Of a stretch of 64,000 nt of DNA, positions 21,903 through 33,726 are shown in pieces. The translations under genes were made by a program, and so were the position numbers. Where the stretch lies: contig CM048852.1 in NCBI GenBank assembly GCA_026545225.1, positions 56,861,146 to 56,925,145 on the forward strand, in the 5' to 3' direction. Numbering within the stretch: the first letter of the stretch is position 1; each line of letters opens with the position of its first letter. The stretch comes from Cornus controversa (taxonomy: Eukaryota > Streptophyta > Magnoliopsida > Cornales > Cornaceae). The notes under the pieces are model-generated. The model ran no database searches, was not told the DNA's origin, and worked only from the letters and a program-made list of their open reading frames with translations.

Positions 21903-23090
21903 GGAAAAATTAGGTTTTGGTTATTAATCATAAACAAAATTATTCTAAAGTGACTATAAAGTATGGAAAAGATGAGTAATCACCAAAATTAAAAATTAAT
22001 TGCTGATAGGTGACCATTTGAGGATAATTTGATAAAAAAATAATTCTATGTTTATTAAACATTCTAAAAATAATTTTTAGATAACAAAATTGTCATTCAA
22101 TATAAAAATAACTCATTAAATTCATCCTTCTCTCTCTTCATCCATCACTCTCTTTTTCCTTTTTAGTTTACTTGTTAGTTTATCAATTAAAAAGATATGG
22201 TTTATTTATCATCCTTAATCTATTTTTCCCATTTTCTCTGTCATGGCCTCAAAACATACTACATAACCAAGAGAATAATAAGTTACATAATAAATTTGGG
22301 ATGTATTAAGAGTTACTTAGATTTGCTTACGAATTGTTTGAGAGAACGAAAAATGAGAATTCTTTTTTTCTTTTTGGCGGGCAAAGAGATCAAAATTTTT
22401 ATTAGACTAACAAGACAAATATCATGAACACCATTTGCATTCAATTCACACTAACGCTGTGTAAAAATCTATGACACTCCAAGTTTGTTAAAAAACATTT
22501 CATGTTTGTTGAATTTTTTATATTTCACCTTTTTTAGGCATTGTGGATTATTATTGAAGTGTTTATACATCTGGTTTGGATTTGCACATCCCCTTCCATT
22601 TCATGTCGATCATTTTCAAAATTCTCATTGCCTTAAAATTATATATGCTCTTCATATTGTTCTTAAATCTAATTTAGCAATTCATGTTTCTTTGGGCATA
22701 AAATTTTTATGTTCCACCTTTTTTGGACTTTGTGAATTATTATTGAATTTTTTATGCATCTGGTTTGGATCTTCACAACCCTTTCCGTTTCATGTCCTTT
22801 TCAAAACTCTCATAGCCTGAAAATTATACATGCCCTTGATGTTGTTCTTAAATCTAATTTAGCAGTTCATGTTTCTTTCTAATTGATAGTCATAAGTGAT
22901 GAATTCAATTTCGGAACCCCAGAGCACCCACCCTGATTTGGTAGAATGAGCCGTTGCTTATTAGGCAACTTGAAGTAAAATATTTAATTGAGATTAATGT
23001 AAAGGGTAAATTTGTCCAATCATAAAATAATTTATCTGAGAATTTTAAATTAATTTTGTTTATGATTGGTCACCAAAATCTAATTTTTCC
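21903..23090. mobile_element. MULE-like element with 9-bp target duplication
   Basis: Terminal inverted repeats of about 40 bp read GGAAAAATTAG(G/A)TTTTGGT on both ends. They are flanked by TTTAATTTT (21894-21902) and TTTAACTTT (23091-23099), a 9-bp duplication with one mismatch, as expected for Mutator-like elements. Inside is a two-copy direct repeat (22502-22867). No transposase is recognised in its short open frames, so it appears non-autonomous. A related truncated copy lies at 10877. Confidence 0.85.
22502..22867. repeat. internal tandem duplication of about 183 bp
   Basis: Copies at 22502-22682 and 22683-22867 share CATGTTT, CACCTTTTTT-GG, GGTTTGGAT-T-CACA and GTTCTTAAATCTAATTTAGC in order. 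A third copy begins at 22868 but breaks off after CATGTTTCTTTC. Open frames cross both copies but look like chance. Confidence 0.85.
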
Positions 23091-23099
23091 TTTAACTTT

Positions 23100-23426
23100 G
23101 AACTATTGTCGTTAAAAAGTGAATTTTAATGTTTTATAACATAATTTAAATACCACTTAAAAAAATAAATTCAAACAAGTATCGATGATATTCTCAATTA
23201 GCATTTAAAACTTCACCGATTAGAATCAGATTCTTACAATTTCCTATTTTTCAGTTCTCAGTTTTATCAATCAGCATTAATTAATTACTAAAATAATAAA
23301 ATTACAACAATCAAACATATCTAAACCTTCTTTTAATTATTCGTAATAACCTTGGATGCCCTTCAAAACTATTATGATTTATGAATGATAGTTTCATACA
23401 GCCACGGACCTACTTTGGTCCCCGTG

Positions 23427-23487
<61 letters not shown>

Positions 23488-24520
23488 CTCATTATATTGT
23501 TATAGTTTTTTTTTAAAAACAAAATCTTATTTAAACAAATAAAAGTTACTGTGTTAATCGTAGAGCCACGTTTTACTCCACTTAACTTTTTTGTTATTTC
23601 AGTTTTGTATGTCTATCTTTTGATAGTTGCGGAAATGCCCCTACAAAATAATAAAAATACACTTTATCTTAAAACTCAACACAAAGATAAAGAAAGAAAA
23701 ACAAGAAAGGAAGAAATATGTTTATGCAACTTGTATTTTCAAAAGATGAAATATAAATGTATTGAATACAAATATTATCAATCAACATCTATATTTTTGT
23801 ATTTATTATCTTGGTTGAAAATTTTTATAATCTTATTATTATTTAAGGTTGCCTCCATTAAAAAATTTGAGTTGGTCAGTGTTATCATACTTGTCAAAAC
23901 TGTTATTCCAACTATTTCAAATGGACTACTACATGAATTCAGTTTTTTCAAAATTCAAGTTTTGTTTGGTTAGATGAAAAGTTACCAAAAGTGTAGGAAA
24001 TGGAAAAAATTTCAACTTTATAAGACTTTTGAAATTAAAATAGATAAATGGAGCTTTTTGGAAAAGTAAATTTATGATAACTACTTAATTTTCTCTAAAA
24101 GTTTTCATGTCCTGCAAAAAGCATTGCAAAGCTTTTTTCTTTTCTTTTTTTTTTGGGTAAAATTTCATGTTTTCCAAATTCCAAGTCATAAAATACTAGT
24201 CTTACAACTTTCCTTCAATTGTAATTTTTTCATAATAATCAAATATATATATAAAAAATTCAACCAAATCACTTCACTTTCATTTACTATTTAATTTTTT
24301 TTTTCTTGTGTTAAATGCAGTCTGATTATTTTAAATGTAACTTCAATTGACGATCAAGCAACCATATCTTTTTTACGAAATTACTATACATAGAAAAAAG
24401 ATACTCTCTCCAGTCCCATTTGATGCACTTGCAACAGGGAGCCTTGTTTGGCTCCCCTCCCCCCCCCCCCCCCCCCCCCCCCCCCATTGGATACTCTCTC
24501 CTTCACAGAGAATACCATTT

Positions 24521-24557
<37 letters not shown>

Positions 24558-25330
24558 AAAGTTTGGATGGTTATGTAAATGGTTTGGTGGTCATGAGCTG
24601 TATGAAAGCAGCTTTGTAATTACTGATATTCCTTGGGGTCACAGCCTTGGCTTCGGCCAGTGGCAGTGTGATGTGATAAAAAAAGAAGTCAAAAGGGTTC
24701 GTAAAAGCCCAATACTTAAAGTTATAGCTTTTACAGTTTAATGGACACTGATAGTATGTCCACTTAACATCACTCCTTAAAGTAGTAGTGTTTGTCGAAT
24801 CAGGGACGATAAAGACCGGCCTTTGTTTCTCTACCTCACAAAATAGCAAACCAATCAAGCTCTTCTTGAACACTTCGAACTCGTTAATTTTATAGTTAAT
24901 TTTTTTCTTAATAATTTTGATCTCAAACTTTAGTTTGAGGTTGAGATTGAAATCGAGATTAAATATTAAACAAATCAAGCTCAAATGTGATCACTAATAA
25001 TTCAGCTGAGTTCAAACATTCTTATATGAGCTCAAACTCAACCACGAGTTACAGCTCAAATAGCTAAGAATTTAGCTAAACTCTACTCATTGGTTGCCTT
25101 GTATATATACATATACAAGTAAGTATGTGCATTATCCATGTGTTTATATACACTATTTTTTATTTATGATAGATTGCTAAAACATATTTAACAAAAGGAC
25201 TTCGTTTAAATAAGGTAATTTTTGTAATTTTCATAAAATTGTGCTGCATAATAGTGACATAACAATTTGGTTTGATTTGGAAACATTTTTCAGTTCAAGG
25301 GGCTTAATTGATTCATCACGACACTTATAT
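23100..25330. other. AT-rich intergenic region with microsatellites and a 27-base C run
   Basis: It contains CT (23430-23462) and TA (23463-23487) microsatellites, a run of 27 C at 24459-24485, and a TA repeat at 24526-24552. ATACTCTCTCCAGTCCCA at about 24400 resembles a Stowaway MITE end, but no partner end is seen. 24860-25080 has the CAAGCTC/GAGCTCAA words of a degenerate repeat also seen at 61040-61500. Open frames of 137-140 codons here are AT-driven and match nothing known. Confidence 0.4.
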
Positions 25331-25552
25331 TGTTATGAGAGAGAAAAGATAGAGAAGAAATTGTATGTATTCATCAACTATGATATGTTCATTTGACAGT
25401 ACAATGGGACCTATATATAGGCAATATTGAGAGTGAGTCAAGGAGAGAATCATGCGATAGAGAGAGAATCAAGAAAGAGATTATGGGGGAGAGATTATGA
25501 GAGAGATTATAGTGACACATGCTACATATATTACATATGTATTATTCTAACA
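25331..25552 (-). mobile_element. 3' LTR of the Copia element
   Basis: On the - strand the stretch begins TGTTAGAATAATAC at 25552 and ends CTCATAACA at 25331, giving TG...CA borders and 222 bp. The purine-rich tract preceding it on the - strand, AAGTTTGAGGAGTGA (about 25553-25567), is the usual Copia polypurine tract. A TATATAGG core inside fits the LTR promoter. No matching 5' LTR is found, so the insertion cannot be dated by comparing LTRs. Confidence 0.8.
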
Positions 25553-25607
25553 TCACTCCTCAAACTTAAGTAAGTAAAGAAAAAATAACTTAAGTTTGGA
25601 AACCAAA

Positions 25608-26700
25608 TCATAAAAACGTCTTTGGCGGATGAGTTTTGGTAAAAATGTCGACTGTCTGATCAGCAAAAGTGACAGAAAACAAACTAATTATGTCTCGAAG
25701 TACATGTTGACAGACAAAATAACAATCAATTTCAATATGTTTGGTACGTTCATGAAAGACGTCATTATGAGCAATCTGGATGACACTTTGATTATCATAA
25801 CAGAATATTGTAGCAGTGGAATGTGAAATACCCATGTCCTCAAGTAACCATCGAAGCCAAAGAAGTTCTTAAGTGGTATTAGCAAGAGCATGATATTCAG
25901 CCTCTGTATTAGAGCGTGAAGTGATAAATTGTTTCTTACTGCGCCAAGAAATAAGAGAATCGCCCAAGAAGAAGCAATATTCGGTAATGGAATGATGATC
26001 AGTGGGATCTCGAGCCCAGTTAGTATCAGAGTAGGCAAGGAAAACAAGATAATAGTGAGTGGAAAAGTGAAGCTCTTAAAACATAGTACCTTTGATGAAT
26101 CAAAAAATGCGAAGAATGCCATCATAATGGGTAGATCTTGGAGCTGATAGGAATTGACTGACAATGTGAATTGCATAAGCAATGTCAAGGCGAGTAACTG
26201 TAAGATAGACAAGATTGCCGACCAAATATTGATACAATGTTGTATCACTAAACAGAGTACCATCTAGAGGAGTGAGACGCATGCTAGTTTTCAAAGGAGT
26301 AGAAGATATTTTAAAATCAGTGAAAGCAGCTCGAGCAAGAATGTCGGAGACATACTTGGCTTGTGAGATATAATAACCATTGGAATCAGAATGAATCTCA
26401 AGACCCAAGAAATAGCTCAGGTATCCAAGATCCTTCATCTCAAAATGATGACTAAGAGATTGTTTGAGAATAAAAATGTCATCAATATCATCTCCGGTAA
26501 TTATCATATCATCAACATAGAGAAGTAGAAGAGTAATACTAGATGCAACCTTGCGAATGAATAGGCCAGAATCATAAGAGCTTGGTGTAAAGCCGAAATT
26601 GCCAATAACAGAGCTACATTTTGCAAACTAAGCCCGAAAAGCTTATTTAAGACTATATAGAGCACGACGAAGTTTGCAGACTTGATGAGCAGAGTGATTA
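25608..26700 (-). pseudogene. Copia reverse transcriptase and RNase H remnant
   Basis: The polymerase motif YVDD is intact at 26508-26519, followed by MIITGDD and a long conserved stretch (MKDLGYLSYFLGLEI, SQAKYVSDIL). The RNase H part is readable at 25608-25835 with YDNQSVIQIAHNDVFHERTKHIEID. Between them the frame is lost around 25835-26100. Upstream of YVDD, stops appear near 26630. The protein would be non-functional. Confidence 0.88.
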
Positions 26701-26827
26701 TATCTAGGAGGAGGTTTTATATAAACCTCTTCTGTAAGATCCTCATTGAGAAATACATTTTTGACATCCATTTGGAAAATATCCCACTTACGAACAATAA
26801 CAATTGTAAGTAAACTGTGAACAGAAG

Positions 26828-28090
26828 TTAATCAGGCGACAGGAGCAAAAGTCTCATCATAATCAATACTATATTCATGTGTATAACTTTTAGCAACCAG
26901 ACGAGCTTTGTATCATTCCACAGAGCTATCAAAATGAGTCTTAATTTTGTAGACCCATTTACAACAAACAATAGTTTCCCAGAAGATAGATCAACCATGT
27001 CCCATATATGAGTTTGGTCAAGAGCATATAATTCATCTGTCATAACTTGTTGCCAGTGAAGATTAGAACTAGCTTCTCGATAAGATTGAGGTTCATGATG
27101 AGATAAAATAGTGAAGAAGCAATGATAGTCACGAAGATAACCTGGTGTGGTTCTTACCCGATTTGAATGATGAGTACCATCAAATGGCTCAGTGGGAAAT
27201 ATATCAGATTTAGAGGATTCAGCAAATAGGATCATCAATAGAAGTGTAAGGTCTAGAGAGATAGGAAGGGTATGTGGTGAAGCTAATAGTTGACCTACGG
27301 CTAGTGGTTGGTCTGTGTATGTGTTAGAAGGAAAGAGATCAACAATGGGATTACTAAAGAAGAACGATGTAGACGGAGAAGAGATGCGAAACTTAGAGAA
27401 AGATGAGAACATCTTATGTTCCCAAAAAATGGGATCCCAACAATAATAACCCTTGTGCTCAATCTCATAACCTAAGAAACAGCAAAGATGAACATGCAGT
27501 TCTAACTTGGTGTGTTCATGAAGTTGAATGAGGTGAAAACAAACATAACCAAAAACCTTGAGAATATTGTAAGAAGGAGTAACACCATATAGACGCTCAT
27601 AAGGAGATTGATTTTGAAGAAAAGACATGGGAACACGATTGATGGTATAAATAACAATAAGAGCTGCTTCCCCCCAGAATTTTTTAGAATATGAATTGAA
27701 AATAAGAAGAGTGTGAACAGTATCTAAGATATGTCTATGTTTACGTCCGGTTATCCCATTTTGTTGAAAAGTGATAGGACAAGAATAATGAGAGATAGTG
27801 CCATTTTGGCAAAGAAACTTGAGAAAATTGATTTTTTTGTATTCCATGGCATTATCAGCATGAAATTTTTTGATAGATCTTGAAAATTCAGTTTTGACCA
27901 TGTTGGTAAAATCATAGTAAAGTTGAGGTAACTTAGAACGATTATTCATTAAAAAAAGCTAGATAAATCGAGAATAATCATCTATAAAAATGACAAATTA
28001 TTTTGACCCCCCAATAGGGAGAAGGTCCCCAAACATCAGAATAGACTAAGTCGAAAGGAGCAGTTGAAATCGAGTCACTTTTATTAAAGG
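26828..28090 (-). pseudogene. Copia integrase remnant with lost catalytic Glu
   Basis: The DVWGP segment carrying the first catalytic Asp is readable near 28040. Stops then replace conserved aromatic residues: TAA at 27998-28000 within SK-FVIF and TAG at 27959-27961 after SRFI. From 27949 a 373-codon frame is open, with DNA-EY, then QQNG, and RKHRHILDTVHTLL. In the normally invariant QNGxxER block the Glu codon reads GGA (Gly) at 27746-27748, so the D-D-E triad is broken. The frame continues through the FWGEA and YERLYG signatures into the start of reverse transcriptase (WDMVDLSSGK) before slipping. Confidence 0.9.
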
Positions 28091-28321
28091 ATAAAGCTGG
28101 TTAATATTTAAGTTGACAAGGCAAACAAATGATATCATCATTTTTAACTAACCCTAGAAGACCAGTGGTCACTAAAGAGCGAAAGAGCCTAATAGAAACA
28201 TACCCTAGTTTTGAGTGCTAAAGATTAAAAGAAGTAGTTGTAGAGGTGGATGCAACAATAGAAGAATGATGAGAAGGAATATGAAGATTGATGAGCTCAA
28301 ATAGTCTTCCAACTTTACGAC

Positions 28322-28770
28322 CTATTCTAATGATCTGTCCTGTCTGAGGATTCTGTACAGAAAAACTAGAAGAAGAAAAATAACATTAAGTCCAAGTTCA
28401 CATATTTGAGCAACTGAGATAAGGTTAAGAGTAAGTTTAGGTATGTGAAATGTCTCAGATAACGTGACACTTGGGGTGGACACTTGTCCTATATGATTTA
28501 TTTTCATGTGACATCCATCAACAGTGGTAATAAGAATGGTGTGAGTAGTGAAATTTTGAGAGGTGAAGATAGTGGAGTCATAAGTCATGTGATTACAACA
28601 GGCAAAATCAAAAAATCAAGAACGGATACTTGAAGTAACATACATAGTAGTAAAGTGAGTACTCGAAGTGGAGAGAAGTTGTTGGAGCAGATCCCTTAGA
28701 TCATTGGTAGAGACAGATGATGTGGAATCTGACAAAGAAGATCCTTCAGCTGTAACAACTGTGACAGATA
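28322..28770 (-). pseudogene. Copia protease / GAG-pre-integrase remnant
   Basis: FDFACCNHMTYDS (about 28574-28615) corresponds to the end of the protease active-site region, normally D-S-G/A then NHMT. It is followed by a stretch with VTLSETFHIPKLTLNLISVAQ, the typical GAG-pre-integrase lead-in. Upstream, a serine-rich linker with LRDLLQQLL is readable to about 28770. The zinc knuckle and gag are missing. The protease Asp-Ser-Gly context is degraded. Confidence 0.8.
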
Positions 28771-29060
28771 AGTGTGATGTTGTTTTAAAAGTGTAAAATT
28801 ACTCGTAAATGTACGAATCTATTGAAATATAAATCAGCAAGAACGAGGTCCAACCCAAGAAAATATTTTTAGAAGAAAAACTAATATAAATTCAAATTAA
28901 TTTACAACTAATCTAGCGTGATGTTGTTTTAAAAGTGTAAAATAACTCGTAAATGTACGAATCTATTGAAGTATAAATTGATAAGAACGAGGTCGAACCC
29001 AAGGGAATGTTTTTAGAAGAAAACTAATACAAATTTAAATTAATTTAAAACTAATCTACT
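28771..29060. repeat. tandem duplication of about 148 bp at the broken Copia end
   Basis: GTGATGTTGTTTTAAAAGTG begins both copies (about 28771 and 28919). Each continues with CTCGTAAATGTACGAATCTA, TTGAA-TATAAAT, AAGAACGAGGTC-AACCCAAG and AACTAATCTA. The word series CGTAAATGTACGAATC...GAGGTCGAACCCAAGGGA is a dispersed plant repeat motif often met in LTR-related elements. The first copy abuts the truncated Copia element. Confidence 0.85.
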
Positions 29061-31700
29061 TTAAACAAAAGTTAGTTGATTTGAGAGTTATTAAGCTAAC
29101 ATGCAAATAAAATAACACAATTGAAATCAAGTAGAGAAAATAACTAATGTGTCGGATTCCACCACCATCAAATCTATGAAACTTCTAATATTCATTTATT
29201 AATTCCCATATTTAGAGTAGCAATCAAGAAATCAATCTATTGCTTACACAAGATTTAACAATAAAGCACTATGAAAAATATATTAAAAAGGTAAATTTTT
29301 CTTCGCTTCACTAGTGTAAAATTTTAAGCATTTTATGAATCTAATTTAATGAAAAGCATAAGATCAAAGATTATCACTTTTAAGAAATACAAACCCAAGC
29401 TTAGATTAATTATAATACTTTCTAACTACCACATAAACATGATATAAATGGTGAAAGAACTATAAAATAATTAATCACAAGTAGCAAAAATCATAAACAT
29501 TTAAATCATACACATAAGAATCAATTAATGAACAAAATAACTTCACTTCATTAATGGAGGTTTGCTCTTCAACCCTAGTTCAGGAGTTTAGTTACACATG
29601 GTAGAAGAAGATAACAAATAAATAAGAAACATAATAAAATAAACAAATAAATAAAACCCGGATTGTCTCTGTCTTCTCTGTCCTGGCCTCCACTTGTTTT
29701 TCTTCTCCCCAACCCTACTCATCTATTTCTCTTAGATAGAGGTCCTCTAGGGTGTTCTCCAAGTCAAAGAAAATAGGAAAGTGTTTAGGAGAAAATCTGC
29801 TAGAATATTTTCTTTGAATTGAAATCCCATTTTGACCTTGAATTAGTGTGATTCACGAAATTTTTGTGAAATACAAATATGTTCAGAATCGAATTTCGTT
29901 TAACCTTTAACAAGAATTGAGTCAATTTGATGCTCAGAAATAAGAGTTTCAGGCCGTTTTTCAAAACGGGATTAAAACTGGATTACACGTATAATTAAAC
30001 TTCAACCCGGAATCTCCTTAAACAGTTATAATTCTTTTGGGCCATTTCCTTGGGTTGTTTTGAGTTAAAGTATGGAGTTGAATGGATTCATTTGATGTAG
30101 GCTTCATATAACCCTCTTGAATGTCTTCTTTAAAAGCCCAAAAATCATGATTTTAATAGAAATAATCATTAAGATCCTGAAAATACAGAAAACACAAAAA
30201 TAGAGTAAAATCACAAATAAATTATTACTAAGAGAATAAAATATACAAATTCAAAGACTAGAATGCATAACATTCAATGCCGATCACAACCCCAAACTTA
30301 CATATTGCTAGTTCCTTAGCAATAGAAAAAAAAAATTAGAACAAAGGAAACTAACTAAACACAAATTAAACTACCCAACTTCTTTTTCATGAGAGAAACG
30401 ATTACATTTAGCATATGCAACAAACCTTTGAACCCCTAGGTTCCACATAATGGAGGAGTTATAGTCTCATAATGGTTTTCAAAAATGTTACCCACAAACA
30501 TTCAAAATTCTTGTTTTAACATTAATCAAGAAGAAGACTACAATATATAATTACAAAATTGCATTCAAGAATAATTTCAAATCTTTAAATTTCATAATTC
30601 AAAGTAATGGTCATCGCACATAATTCACATCAACACATCTCAAAACAACTAACTCTAGCTCCCTCGTGAAAAGTGAACTAACAGTCATCTTATGAAGCAT
30701 AACCCAGCTTCGAATATATTAAGTCACATACCTCTTCAACTCACTAGATCCCCTTATTGAACTCATATTTTCAAACATGAATACATGAATTTTTTTCTTT
30801 TTCATTAATTTATTAGTTATGCAATGTCTTGGTCTATTAAGCTCTCTGAAAGATCCATATAGCAAGCTTCAGTCAGTGACTCCCAAACTAGATGTCTTTA
30901 GGGTACTAGGTGTAAAGACACCCCAAAGAACCTAACAACTCAAATCAACTAGGTTACAAATCAAGATAACCAATGCTCATCTTTTCTCACCCCTTCACTT
31001 TTGATACAAACACTCAATTCTTACTGAGGCAAGAGACCCGGTTACTCATGAAAAATGATCAAATTGATTTTCTATTCATCACATATATTTTTTTTTCACT
31101 TTTTCTTTACAGTCAAGTAAAACACATCATCGGTACTCATTCTCAAGAGATACCAATTAATATCAAGCATATGTAACCCAACAACTCAGAGTCAAAGTTT
31201 ATACCCCACAAGATTATGCTAATGTGTCTGTGCATGTGAGGAAACTAAAACCAATCACTCTAAGACATGTCAATGCAAACAATGATTAAAATTATTAATT
31301 CAAACCACAAATTTTAAAAATTTAAAACATACTCAAAAATTGCAAATTGAGCACTTACATAAAGTATTAATTCCTTGAATAATGTAAAAACATCCTATCT
31401 ACAAAACAAAACAAAAGAAAATAAAAAAAAAACTACAAAAAGAAAATTAACAAAAAGTCCTAAAACAAGAAAACTTCATAAAACTTTCCCCCATTGCAAT
31501 AAAGCACATAAAAAGGCATCGCCTTATCCTCAAACTTAAATTATACATTGTCCGCAATGTACACCCAATAAAAACATAGAGAAAGGTTATAACGATATTA
31601 CCATGAACCCGAAATAGTGGCAAAAAAAAAAAAGCAAACCAGTAGCATGAAGGCAATACAAGCACTCCCCCAAACTTGGATGCGACAATCTGTCAAAACA
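29061..31700. mobile_element. non-coding LTR-related repeat remnant
   Basis: No retroelement proteins are visible. AACCCCAAACTTACA (about 30289), TACATTGTCCGCAATGTACA (about 31543) and CTCCCCCAAACTTGGA (about 31666) are word types I associate with large non-autonomous plant LTR elements. The region follows directly on the 28771 repeat. Borders, LTRs and target duplication were not identified, so this is a tentative assignment. Confidence 0.35.
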
Positions 31701-33676
31701 AACCACTATACTACAACGACCAAGTGAAATAACATGGGTGAAAATAAATATGAAACAAAAAATAAAATTTTTTTTTTTTTGTTTTTGTTTTCGGAAGTAG
31801 ATGCTCGTCGTTGCTTGTGACGAATGAGCTTGGAGACGATGAGTTCGGGTGTGTTTGTTGAAAACAGATGCTCATTGTTGCTCATGATGGATGAGCCTGG
31901 AGACAACGAGTTCGAGCAGAGACATATGCTCTCTGAAATCTTGAAGAAGAACGATGGTTTGATTTGTTGATTTGCGGCGGTAGTGGGCTTGAGATGGTGG
32001 TTCCTATTGGTGGCTTGGGTTTGCAGAAACTTAGGATGGTGGTTTCTGTTGCAAATGATGGATATGGTGGAGATAATGGATATGAGTTTGTTGCAAATGG
32101 TGGATTTTGGGTTGGCTAGAGTTTGGGTCTTGTTTGGTCGCTGTAGATGATGGATATAGCTGTGAACAGTTGATGTTGCGGATGATAGATATAGTTGTGA
32201 ATAGTTGATATGGTGGAGATGGGTATGGTGTGACGAGGTGATGGGTTTTGTGTGGTTACAGATGGGTCTAGATAGGTGGAACATTGACGATAGTTTTTTA
32301 TGGATTGGCTAGTGTTTGCGGCGGCTATGGTAGAAGTTGTAGATAGCGATGGGTCTATATTGGTTGAACAATATATTTTTTGAACAGTGGCCGGTTGATT
32401 GGGTCTGTATGATTTGTTGAGAGAATGGTAGTCGAGATAGAGATGATGAACAGTTGATTAATAAAGTAAAATAAAGAAAATAATAGTTAACATGTTTGAG
32501 AAAAAAAAAAGAAAGAAAATATTTTAATAAATTTAGACCTTTTTATATTTAAAAAACAAATTATCTTTTTATCAAAATAAGGACAACTTTGATATTAACA
32601 AAATTTCATTAAAGAAAAAAAAGTCTTTCTTTCCATTTCCTTTTTATTTTTGGGAGTATACCAAAACTTGCTCACATGTTTCATACTATTCTTTCAAATC
32701 CATCCATTTTTTTTTTTTTCAAAAAATTTATATAAAACACAAAAAAAAATCATATTCCTCCACTGTCTTTCTTTTCTTTAGTTCTCTTTTTCTTTTATTT
32801 CTTTCCACCAAACTGGCCTATCGGTCACAGTGAAGCATCTATTATTGTCAAAGGGAATGTACATTAGGCATGGGCAATGGATTAAGCAGCGGAGACAGAC
32901 TTCAGATATTTAATTATTATGAATATGATGGTGTTGTTTAGTCAAAGGTCTACATTTCCAACCACCAATTCAGGTTCCATATCTGTCCATTACTGGTCGA
33001 TATGTATATGTATATATATATATATATAACACTTTGATCTTTCCGGACCACTATTTTATTATTATTATTATATATTAGTCATTATCCGCTATTGTTATTT
33101 TTATCCAAATTTTAACTCTATTATCAAATAAAAAAGTAGAGGTAAGATAAGCTGGTTCAGACTTCTTTTATAAAAGATAGTAATCACTTAACCGGCGCGT
33201 GACCTATGTCATTGGCATTTATCCCCTGCGTTTGTTTTGTTGCAGTATATAAAAAAATCATGGCAGAGTATGAAAAATAATATATATGGTACAGCTTGAC
33301 CAGTTGAATATATATATATATTTAGATATATAGATATAGATATATCACGGGTAACATATCCATGAGTCAGGACTCCAGAAAACATGACCTAATCATCCTC
33401 TCTTCCCTACGGAACAAAAACTATTCAGACCCTAAGGGAAGTTTTTAGTCAATTTTGGATGAACGAAAAAATGTCAAAGAAAGTTAATAGTTATTTTTAA
33501 TTTATTTTACAGAAATTGAACCATACATTAGTCAATAAACTAATAATATGAAAGTTTAAGGCACCAATTACTTAACTTTTAAGAGTAGATAATGATTTTG
33601 AGTCCAAAATAGAGCAATTAGACGCATAGCAGAGATGTGTTGAAAGCTCTTAAAGCTAAATTATTATATTTACGGA

Positions 33677-33726
<50 letters not shown>

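Larger units (their letters stand above)
25331..28772 (-). mobile_element. decayed, 5'-truncated Ty1/Copia retrotransposon
   Basis: Read on the - strand, the pol order is protease remnant (CCNHMT, near 28590), GAG-pre-integrase (28322-28588), integrase (about 26950-28080), reverse transcriptase and RNase H, then the LTR. This order, integrase before reverse transcriptase, defines Copia. The gag region and 5' LTR are gone: the element stops near 28772, where a different repeat begins. Frame changes and stops are scattered throughout, so it cannot be autonomous. Parts are listed separately. Confidence 0.93.

Noticed and set aside
22485-22820. 111-codon open frame on the + strand
   Set aside because: It lies across the internal duplication of the MULE-like element. 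The two copies give similar peptides, but no transposase or known domain is seen.
23551-23973. 140-codon open frame on the + strand
   Set aside because: AT-driven Lys/Ile/Leu-rich sequence resembling no known protein; no ATG context or splice partner found.
24571-24984. 137-codon open frame on the - strand
   Set aside because: Low-complexity start, no known domain, and it crosses degenerate repeat words.
25688-26263. 191-codon open frame on the - strand
   Set aside because: It is mostly an off-frame reading of the Copia reverse transcriptase/RNase H region. The real frames match retroelement motifs.
31706-32284. 192-codon open frame on the - strand
   Set aside because: It translates simple degenerate GGTGG/ATGGATA repeats into His/Ser/Thr/Asn-rich sequence. 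There are no domains and no plausible gene structure.
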